Both the position numbers and the translations under genes were made by a program. A stretch of DNA of 5,277 nt. It comes from Promethearchaeum sp. GTDB taxonomy: Archaea > Asgardarchaeota > Lokiarchaeia > Sigyniarchaeales > Promethearchaeaceae. Within the stretch, counting starts at the first letter, position 1. Each line of letters starts with the position of its first letter. The notes under the pieces were generated by a model. It made no database searches. It was not told the DNA's origin and saw only the letters and a program-made list of their open reading frames with translations. This document shows positions 1 through 5,277 of the stretch, piece by piece. The DNA is taken from contig JAUWPK010000265.1 in assembly GCA_030611625.1 (NCBI GenBank), forward strand, positions 1 through 5,277. Reading direction: 5' to 3'.

Positions 1-1
1 C

Positions 2-70
2 CTTGCTTTTATTGGAACAAGATTATTAGTGAAAAACCAGTTTAATAAATTAAGTCAAATATCCTTATGA
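2..70 (+). CDS. Possible 3' end of a convergent plus-strand gene (partial)
   Basis: A plus-strand frame is open from the left edge and ends at a TGA at 68-70, giving 22 visible residues (starting LAFIGTRLLVK). The segment runs from hydrophobic to basic and polar, as a C-terminal tail after a membrane or core segment might. The other two plus frames stop sooner, at 27-29 and 43-45. The minus strand has no ATG here that could start a gene downstream of the helicase. A run of seven T follows the stop, which fits a plus-strand transcript ending convergently with the helicase gene. Twenty-two codons without a stop are weak evidence, the family is not recognisable, and this could simply be intergenic sequence. 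Confidence 0.3.
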   Translation, partial: LAFIGTRLLVKNQFNKLSQISL

Positions 71-80
71 ATTTAGAATA

Positions 81-87
81 TTTTTTT
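81..87 (+). terminator. Short T tract, possible archaeal-type terminator of the plus-strand gene
   Basis: Seven consecutive T on the plus strand begin 10 bases after the TGA of the possible convergent gene and lie just outside the helicase stop codon. Archaeal RNA polymerase terminates at oligo-T tracts without needing a hairpin, and I see no hairpin here. The call depends on the plus-strand frame being real. In this AT-rich DNA a T7 run also occurs by chance, including inside genes. Confidence 0.25.
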
Positions 88-89
88 AC

Positions 90-3002
90 CTATTTTTTCT
101 TCGTTCCAATTAAATCATTTACAATATTATGAATATCTTTAACCCTCAGCATTGTTTGGGCAGGAATAATCAAAGATCTTCCGATTTTTTGAATTGAAAA
201 GAGATTATTAATAATTGATTCCAAATAGTCAATAATATCACCTTTGAAAATCTTGATTTCATATTCTTCTTCCAATTCTAAAACAATTTCGGTAACAGAT
301 AATCCAGATAATCTGTAATCAACAATAAATCTCTCAATGCTCTCTTTACCGCAATCACAGTACGGTTTATCCTTACAAACACAATTGAAAATATCTTCAG
401 ACCACCTTATGATCACAGTATACACCCGACGGCTTATATGTGTTCTTTTCTTTTTCCCCAAATGCTCTGCATTAACCATTGAGAGAACTGAACTTGAAAA
501 TAAATTATTAGATTTCACTTGTTGGTTTCCTTTAAGGCTTAATTCGGATAACAAACGATTTGTAACGTAAACATTATTAAAAGTTTCCAAAGATTGTGCC
601 ATTTCCAACATATCTGGCGCAGGTATCTCTTCTGAAACAGGAGCAATAAGAGTTTCTCGAATTTTAATTGCATTTTTCAAACTAAAAAATGATTCTGCTA
701 CAGCTTTTCCAAAACGAGTTGTGCGTACTTCTGATTTATTTCTTATTATTTCGATTAATTTATTTTTTTTCAGGAAGATTAATGCTTGACCTAAATCAAA
801 ATCTCCATTGTATAACATCGAATGGTAATATTCTAAATCATTTTTTAAAATACCGCTGTTATTTCGACCAATTGAAGAAAACATAGCAACAACAGCCAAT
901 ATTTCTGAAAACTGTGCACCTTCATTAGGATTTAATTTTAATGGTTCAATTTTGCCTTTTAATAATCGGATTGCTAACTGATCTTCAGTATCACTTTGGG
1001 AACCAGCACTTGTTTTTCCTGGATTAACTAGCATATAGACTTTCCCTAAATCATGCTTTTTTAAACGTCCAGCACGACCGCTCATCTGTTCAAAATCTGC
1101 AACTGTTAACTCTTGAATTCCCATTGACAAGTTATAAAATATTACCATACTTGCTGGGAAATCAACACCCGCTGCGAGAGCAGCAGTAGTTACAACGCAT
1201 GAGATTTTCTGCTTTTCAAAGCTTTTTTCAACGTATTTCCTTTGAGAATGGTCCAAACCACCATGATAAGCCATTGCTTGGATATGATTTTCCCTTAAAT
1301 ATTCAGCTAATCTTTCCGTATTTTTTCTAGAATTTGTAAATACAATTGATTGCCCGCGAAAACCATAGGTAGATTTAATTTTAAATTCAGATCGAACGAG
1401 ATTTCTCATATTTTTAAGTTTTGCACCATCCTCCATGCACATAACTAAATGCTGTTCTATTGGAACGGGTCTATCAGTATAATTTATCAGAGCTGCTCTT
1501 AGATGGGTTGCTAATTCTTTAGGATCTGAAATTGTGGCACTCAAGTACAACATTTGGGCTTTAGGTAGATATAAACGTAACCTTCCTATCAAGCCATCTA
1601 ATATTAAACCCCTATCTGTATCTGCTAACATTTGAATTTCGTCAATCACTATTGTTCTCACATCTTTTAGAAGGTGAGCTCGACCACTTCTTAGAATTAT
1701 GTCAATAGCTTCATATGTTCCAACAATTATATCAGCATTTTGAAATCTACCTGATTCACGTATTGATTTTTTTCGTTTTGAAATATGGGAAATTCCAACT
1801 TTGAGAACAGAATTTATTCCGATTTTTTTAAATTCTTTATATTCTCGATTCCTCATATTAGCCAAAGCAACAATGGGTACAATATAGAGCATTTTAGATT
1901 TTGATTGGGTTTTTCCTAGTTGTTTTATATATTCATTTTGATCATCCGATAATTTTTGGAGATCATCATTAATATTAAAAGTAGGAGAAGATTTGCTTTT
2001 TTTGGCAATTAACGCCATTTTATTAGTTAGAATTTTAGATATCCCTGTCAATTCTCCGATCATTGTTTTTCCAGATGAAGTTGCAGAAACCACAAGTTCA
2101 TCTTGATTCTCTAATAATCCATGTTCTAAAGCCATTATTTGGGCTGGGAGCAAATGTTCTTTTTTTTGGCTTTTATAGTAAATTCTAAGGAGATTTTGGA
2201 GATTGAAATCATAAATCGTTTGTTTCTTCCGTTTTTCATCTCTAATTTTCTTTTTTTTAACTCCCACTAGGGTTGCTTCGCGATGTTCTAAGATATTAAA
2301 ATTTGGTCCAAAAACATTCAAAACTTTAACTACATCATTATATTTATTCAATAAATCTCTCAAATACATTTTAATAGCTGGAGAAATTTTCATAGTTTTT
2401 TTTAAAGTTCTAACAATTTCTTTACCAGCACAACTTTTACAAACAAAAAATGCATGATTTTTGTATCTTGTTTTTTCATCAATTAGAGTATATTTCTTTT
2501 CCTGTTTGCATGAATGACAGAATATGAAATTTCTAATTTTATCATATTGAATTGTATTGCAATATTCATAAACAGGTTCAAGTTTTTTTAAATATTCCAA
2601 CATTTGAAATTTTTGAACTGAATGGGTTTCAGATTCGACTATTTGATACTGATCAAGTTCATAGCCTTGAGGAATATTGAGGTGATTTCCAATAACGATA
2701 AATTTTGCATTAATAATAAATAATCTAAAGGTGGTAGGATCCACATTTACAACTTCGGAGCTCTTATTTTGTTTAATTTTCCAAAATTTAAACGGAATTA
2801 AATTTCCCTTTTGGGGGTCCGTATCTAATAAAATAAGCCCAATGAAAAATGGTGTCTCACGGTATCTTATTTCATTATAAGTATCGTTCTTAGTTAATTC
2901 AAAGCAAACAACATCAAAATAGGGCTTATTGGGATGGTCTTCATCCTTATCCATTATTATAAAATAGTTCTTACGCGCCAATATGCTAGAAATTGAAGCC
3001 AT
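90..3002 (-). CDS. Ski2-like superfamily 2 DEAD/DEAH-type helicase with N-terminal zinc-finger-like domain
   Basis: This is a complete 970-residue ATP-dependent nucleic-acid helicase, predicted cytoplasmic. A beta-rich N-terminal domain (about 1-150) is followed by a four-cysteine site (C162, C165, C188, C191) and a lysine-rich linker near 249-260. RecA domain 1 has an LLPAQ segment with Q288, Walker A SATSSGKT (306-313), motif Ia PIVALA (376-381), GTYEA (428-432), motif II DEIQ (454-457) and motif III SAT (488-490). RecA domain 2 has SIVFTNSR (552-559), YHGGL (579-583), motif V TTAALAAGVDFP (605-616) and motif VI QMSGRAGR (639-646). A winged-helix-like region (about 695-775) and a helical C-terminus with a second cysteine cluster (C874, C876, C882, C884) follow. 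All catalytic motifs are present, so it should be active. The layout recalls the archaeal MJ1401-like/DUF5814 group rather than Hel308; that assignment is from memory. Residues about 327-367 look like an insertion. The gene starts 25 bases after the hydrolase stop with no Shine-Dalgarno. M17 is an alternative start, but the strand-like residues before it favour M1. The substrate (DNA or RNA) is unknown. Confidence 0.95.
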   Translation of the reverse strand: MASISSILARKNYFIIMDKDEDHPNKPYFDVVCFELTKNDTYNEIRYRETPFFIGLILLDTDPQKGNLIPFKFWKIKQNKSSEVVNVDPTTFRLFIINAKFIVIGNHLNIPQGYELDQYQIVESETHSVQKFQMLEYLKKLEPVYEYCNTIQYDKIRNFIFCHSCKQEKKYTLIDEKTRYKNHAFFVCKSCAGKEIVRTLKKTMKISPAIKMYLRDLLNKYNDVVKVLNVFGPNFNILEHREATLVGVKKKKIRDEKRKKQTIYDFNLQNLLRIYYKSQKKEHLLPAQIMALEHGLLENQDELVVSATSSGKTMIGELTGISKILTNKMALIAKKSKSSPTFNINDDLQKLSDDQNEYIKQLGKTQSKSKMLYIVPIVALANMRNREYKEFKKIGINSVLKVGISHISKRKKSIRESGRFQNADIIVGTYEAIDIILRSGRAHLLKDVRTIVIDEIQMLADTDRGLILDGLIGRLRLYLPKAQMLYLSATISDPKELATHLRAALINYTDRPVPIEQHLVMCMEDGAKLKNMRNLVRSEFKIKSTYGFRGQSIVFTNSRKNTERLAEYLRENHIQAMAYHGGLDHSQRKYVEKSFEKQKISCVVTTAALAAGVDFPASMVIFYNLSMGIQELTVADFEQMSGRAGRLKKHDLGKVYMLVNPGKTSAGSQSDTEDQLAIRLLKGKIEPLKLNPNEGAQFSEILAVVAMFSSIGRNNSGILKNDLEYYHSMLYNGDFDLGQALIFLKKNKLIEIIRNKSEVRTTRFGKAVAESFFSLKNAIKIRETLIAPVSEEIPAPDMLEMAQSLETFNNVYVTNRLLSELSLKGNQQVKSNNLFSSSVLSMVNAEHLGKKKRTHISRRVYTVIIRWSEDIFNCVCKDKPYCDCGKESIERFIVDYRLSGLSVTEIVLELEEEYEIKIFKGDIIDYLESIINNLFSIQKIGRSLIIPAQTMLRVKDIHNIVNDLIGTKKK

Positions 3003-3009
3003 TTATCTA

Positions 3010-3017
3010 ATTATATA
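3010..3017 (-). promoter_or_regulatory. TATA-like box in the hydrolase-helicase spacer
   Basis: The minus strand reads TATATAAT in the 25-base spacer, ending 7 bases before the helicase ATG. An archaeal start site about 25 bases downstream of the box would fall near 2988, inside the annotated reading frame. A transcript from it could only use the M17 codon at 2952-2954. It is either an internal promoter for a shorter protein or chance AT-rich sequence. No T tract ends the hydrolase transcript before this point, so read-through from the hydrolase promoter is equally possible. Confidence 0.25.
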
Positions 3018-3027
3018 ATGTAGTATT

Positions 3028-4083
3028 TTATTTCATTTTTTTCCCTAAAAGAGTATTATCGATAAATTGAAAAATATCAACTGCTAAAAAGAATTCATTT
3101 CCTTCAAACCTATGGTCTCCCTTCATAAATATTCGATAATTTTTTGGAGGTAAATTTAATATTTCAATAGCTTTTGCTGTCTGGGTCCAATTCACACCTT
3201 TATCAAACCTATTTGCAGCTAAAAATACTCGATCTTCATTTGGCGTATGTATTTTTTGATTAAAAAGAACAATTCCTTCGGGTTTAAAATAATTAATACC
3301 GCTATATTTCTTTAAATCCGCGCTACTTATATTCATTTTTTTCAATTTCTTTGACAATATTAATTGAGAAATTGGGGGAACCAAACTGAAATGCTTTTGT
3401 AAATCATATACACCAGATAATAAAACCAGAGACTTAATTTTTGGGTTGTTATATCCAACAACTGAACCCTTTGCAGCCCCAAGGCTCATTGCAGTTAAGC
3501 CCACTCGAGATTTATCAACATATGGCAAACTATGGATAACATCGATGAATGTACGAGCATTTTCAAATTGAGTAAAATCATTTTTATCTCCAGAACTTAA
3601 CCCCGAACCTAATGCATCATAGGTAAAGTAGAGAATATCTCGATTTTTGACGAGTGGAAGACAATATCTATCCATCTCTCTATGGGACGCACCCCAACCA
3701 TGCAAACCAATTATTACGGGAAATTTTTCTTGAGAAGTTTCAAGTTTTATTCCATCATTATGATAGATATATGCATATATCTTCTCACCGGGAATTGGTT
3801 CAAACGCAAAGTCTTTTTTAATTATACCAGAATAATCAATATCATCCCAAATTGTGTAAATAAATTCATTCTCAAGTTTTTTTAGGATAAAATGAAATAA
3901 AACACCTAACAATGAAATCAAAATAAGTATCAAAGCTTTTAGAAATGGATTTTCGAATTTAATGAAAGATATAATAATCATTAAAGAGATGTAAATAACG
4001 AACCATAGGATTTTTCTTAAAGAATGGCTATTATCCCATTTCTGTTTAGGATTGAAATCATGCAAATCAGTCATAAAAACCAT
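3028..4083 (-). CDS. Membrane-anchored alpha/beta hydrolase (serine hydrolase, esterase/peptidase-like)
   Basis: This is a complete 351-residue protein. Two hydrophobic segments (about 25-41 and 47-67) form a probable N-terminal transmembrane hairpin, which by topology would leave the catalytic domain on the same side as the N-terminus, most likely cytoplasmic. The hydrolase fold begins near residue 95. It shows the oxyanion-loop motif GLHGWG (126-131), the DALGSGLS segment (156-163) after strand 4, and the nucleophile elbow AMSLG with Ser200, followed by small residues. The likely acid is Asp294 in RFDKGVNW, and the base is His324 in GDHRF, so a full Ser-Asp-His triad is visible. A cap-like insert lies at roughly 225-280. 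The first elbow position is Ala instead of the usual Gly, which is tolerated in this superfamily. The substrate cannot be told; an ester, lipid or peptide is possible. The chosen ATG has no Shine-Dalgarno; M4 at 4072-4074 is an alternative start three residues later. The helicase follows after 25 bases. Confidence 0.93.
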   Translation of the reverse strand: MVFMTDLHDFNPKQKWDNSHSLRKILWFVIYISLMIIISFIKFENPFLKALILILISLLGVLFHFILKKLENEFIYTIWDDIDYSGIIKKDFAFEPIPGEKIYAYIYHNDGIKLETSQEKFPVIIGLHGWGASHREMDRYCLPLVKNRDILYFTYDALGSGLSSGDKNDFTQFENARTFIDVIHSLPYVDKSRVGLTAMSLGAAKGSVVGYNNPKIKSLVLLSGVYDLQKHFSLVPPISQLILSKKLKKMNISSADLKKYSGINYFKPEGIVLFNQKIHTPNEDRVFLAANRFDKGVNWTQTAKAIEILNLPPKNYRIFMKGDHRFEGNEFFLAVDIFQFIDNTLLGKKMK

Positions 4084-4102
4084 TTTAACAATTTATTTAA
4101 TG

Positions 4103-4110
4103 TTATAAAT
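4103..4110 (-). promoter_or_regulatory. TATA-like box upstream of the hydrolase gene
   Basis: The minus strand reads ATTTATAA about 24 bases before the hydrolase ATG (centre near 4107, start codon at 4083-4081). In archaea the transcript starts roughly 25 bases downstream of the box, which would place it at or next to the ATG and give a leaderless mRNA. This agrees with the lack of any Shine-Dalgarno sequence before the gene. I could not identify a clear BRE upstream, and the region is AT-rich, so the call rests mainly on spacing. Confidence 0.45.
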
Positions 4111-4125
4111 AACAAGCTTTCAATT

Positions 4126-4137
4126 AAAAAAAAAAAA
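4126..4137 (-). terminator. Oligo-T (T12) terminator after the permease gene
   Basis: Twelve consecutive T on the minus strand begin directly after the TAA stop of the permease gene. A run this long is the classic intrinsic termination signal for archaeal RNA polymerase, which needs no RNA hairpin, and none is visible. It lies upstream of the TATA-like box of the hydrolase gene, so it should separate the permease transcript from the hydrolase-helicase unit. It is by far the longest minus-strand T run in the window. Confidence 0.6.
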
Positions 4138-5277
4138 TTACCAATCAAAATCTAATTTCACAAAATATTTTGAGTAGAAATAGGTCAATATCAAAATAGC
4201 TGCACAAATTGGTCCCCAAATCACATAACCAATGGAGAATGATTGCATACCTACAGTTATATCAGACATACTTGTGATTTCACCTAATAATCTTATACCC
4301 AAAGCTTGAAAAAGATTTAATGCTATTGAAGGAAATCCTACATAAATTCCTGCTTTTAATTCATCTGTTCGTTTTTCATCATCTTCAGCCAAATCGGCGT
4401 ACATTATATATGGAAAAAGAAACCAACCCCCCATGAAAGAAGCTATTCCCATTAGAAATAAAGTTCCAACAATTGTACTCAGAATTTTATTATTGAATGA
4501 AACGAAACCAATTAATGAACTTAGAGATATTACTGCGGCATATAAAAATAATCTGAGAATAGTGTTTTTTTTCCCATGTTTTTTAATAAGTTTACGCCAA
4601 AAATATAAAGCAATCATAATCCCAATCAAAAGTGCTGCTGCTGAAATTATGTACTGCATTGTATCAAAACCCATTACAATTGATGTATAAGATAACATGA
4701 CCGATGTTATAATAATCCATGCAAAACTTGCTAATCCTTGCATAAGAACAACTAATAAATAATTCCTATTTGTCAAAATCGCTTTAAGATTTGGCCATAA
4801 TTTAGGAATTTTCTTTGGAGGTTCTTCAGTTGGCATTAAAAACGCGCCAAGAAAATAACTCCCAACTAAAATTATTGCAAATCCGACACAAACCCAAAAG
4901 AATTCTGGAGGAATAACACTAGGATCTTCTTCAATTTTTGATTTGAAATCAGTTAAAACGATCATCGTAAAGATCGCCATTACACCATGCCCGATATAAT
5001 TAAATGTATTTTGGATCTGTGAACATTTAGGTCGTTCTTCAATTGTAAATTGCTCTGCCATCCAACTCTGGTATGCAGTCGTGAAACCATAGCTTATTTG
5101 AAATAGAACGTCCCATCCTAATAACCACCAATAAAGAATTTCTTTGCTTGGATTTCTTAATATTAAATTTGGCATTAGAAGAAAAATAAAGGATATAGCA
5201 AGAACTGGTGCTAAAATAACAATATATGGTTTTCTTCTCCCCCAACGAGTATAAAATTTATCACTAATCCATCCAAT
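4138..5277 (-). CDS. MFS permease of the GPH (sugar:cation symporter, MelB-like) family, 5' end cut by the window edge
   Basis: The reading frame is open to the right edge, so the ATG at 5173-5175 is internal and the true start lies outside; 379 residues are visible. The first visible residues, IGWISDKFYTRWGRRKP, form the MFS signature loop between TM2 and TM3. They align by eye with the MelB stretch MGWIVNATRSRWGKFKP, so about 60 residues are missing, for a total near 440. Ten hydrophobic segments follow (about 18-35, 46-68, 92-109, 126-147, 170-198, 208-227, 238-257, 265-292, 312-330 and 346-368), matching TM3 to TM12. The conserved stretch after TM4 (AEQFTIEERPKCSQIQN, 74-90), the central loop (148-168), the second-half loop KKHGKKN (232-238) and the YADLAEDDEKRTDELKAG region (293-310) are typical of GPH transporters. 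The role is probably proton- or sodium-coupled uptake of a glycoside or related solute; the substrate is unknown. The position equivalent to MelB Asp124 appears to be Thr66. Confidence 0.93.
   Translation of the reverse strand: MGWISDKFYTRWGRRKPYIVILAPVLAISFIFLLMPNLILRNPSKEILYWWLLGWDVLFQISYGFTTAYQSWMAEQFTIEERPKCSQIQNTFNYIGHGVMAIFTMIVLTDFKSKIEEDPSVIPPEFFWVCVGFAIILVGSYFLGAFLMPTEEPPKKIPKLWPNLKAILTNRNYLLVVLMQGLASFAWIIITSVMLSYTSIVMGFDTMQYIISAAALLIGIMIALYFWRKLIKKHGKKNTILRLFLYAAVISLSSLIGFVSFNNKILSTIVGTLFLMGIASFMGGWFLFPYIMYADLAEDDEKRTDELKAGIYVGFPSIALNLFQALGIRLLGEITSMSDITVGMQSFSIGYVIWGPICAAILILTYFYSKYFVKLDFDW

Noticed and set aside
337..570. 77-codon plus-strand open frame antisense to the helicase
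   Set aside because: It lies entirely within the helicase C-terminal coding region, has no recognisable domain or start signal, and is the reverse-strand shadow of a gene with clear motifs.
689..886. 65-codon plus-strand open frame rich in Leu and Phe
   Set aside because: It is antisense to the helicase winged-helix region. The hydrophobic look comes from AT-rich codons read backwards.
3682..3885. 67-codon plus-strand open frame opposite the hydrolase
   Set aside because: It is antisense to the hydrolase region holding HGWG and the N-terminal part of the fold, with no independent support.
4433..4690. 85-codon plus-strand open frame opposite the permease
   Set aside because: It is antisense to TM7-TM10 of the permease. 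Its pattern of hydrophobic residues mirrors membrane-segment codons.
5173..5175. ATG as the start of the permease gene
   Set aside because: The same frame continues upstream for 34 codons to the edge and encodes the conserved MFS loop (GWISDK and RWGRRKP), so this Met is inside TM3.
5039..5245. 68-codon minus-strand frame overlapping the permease in another frame
   Set aside because: The overlapping frame encodes the MFS signature loop and TM3-TM4 and is open to the window edge. This one shows no domain and is a frame shadow.
1..5277. tRNA or rRNA genes, CRISPR array, insertion sequence or tandem repeats
   Set aside because: Apart from 1-89, the spacers are only 25 and 54 bases. I see no repeated units, terminal inverted repeats, transposase motifs or tRNA-like cloverleaf sequence.
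90..5277. Helicase plus hydrolase plus transporter as an anti-phage defence system
   Set aside because: The helicase matches a housekeeping-type archaeal Ski2-like architecture, there is no nuclease, sensor or toxin domain nearby, and a likely terminator separates the permease. Simple adjacency does not support a system.

Overview
The window is AT-rich (about two thirds A+T by eye) and holds three long genes, all on the minus strand, packed with gaps of 25 and 54 bases. The order in the direction of transcription is a sugar/cation symporter-type MFS permease (entering from the right edge, 5' end missing), a membrane-anchored alpha/beta hydrolase (complete), and a large Ski2-like superfamily 2 helicase (complete). 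At the far left, a short open frame on the plus strand may be the 3' end of a convergent gene.

The window reads as archaeal. The helicase has the architecture of an archaeal Ski2-like lineage, with a cysteine-rich N-terminal domain, a helicase core and a second cysteine cluster near the C-terminus. No start codon is preceded by a Shine-Dalgarno sequence. A TATA-like box sits about 24 bases before the hydrolase start, as expected for a leaderless transcript, and a 12-base T tract directly follows the permease stop, as in archaeal oligo-T termination. The AT-rich composition and the GPH-type permease beside a simple esterase-like hydrolase would fit an Asgard (Lokiarchaeia-like) genome. That lineage guess is inference and cannot be proven from this window.

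Layout: 1-89 possible end of a plus-strand gene with a small T tract; 90-3002 helicase; 3003-3027 short spacer with a TATA-like sequence; 3028-4083 hydrolase; 4084-4137 spacer with terminator and promoter signals; 4138-5277 permease fragment. There is no gene-free stretch of 300 bases.

The hydrolase and helicase could be co-transcribed, because no T tract separates them. Nothing in their predicted activities (ester or peptide hydrolysis at a membrane, and nucleic-acid unwinding) points to a shared pathway. The permease is separated from them by a likely terminator. I see no convincing new multi-gene system. The most interesting object is the helicase, with its two cysteine clusters, DEIQ motif II and a lineage-type insertion in RecA domain 1.
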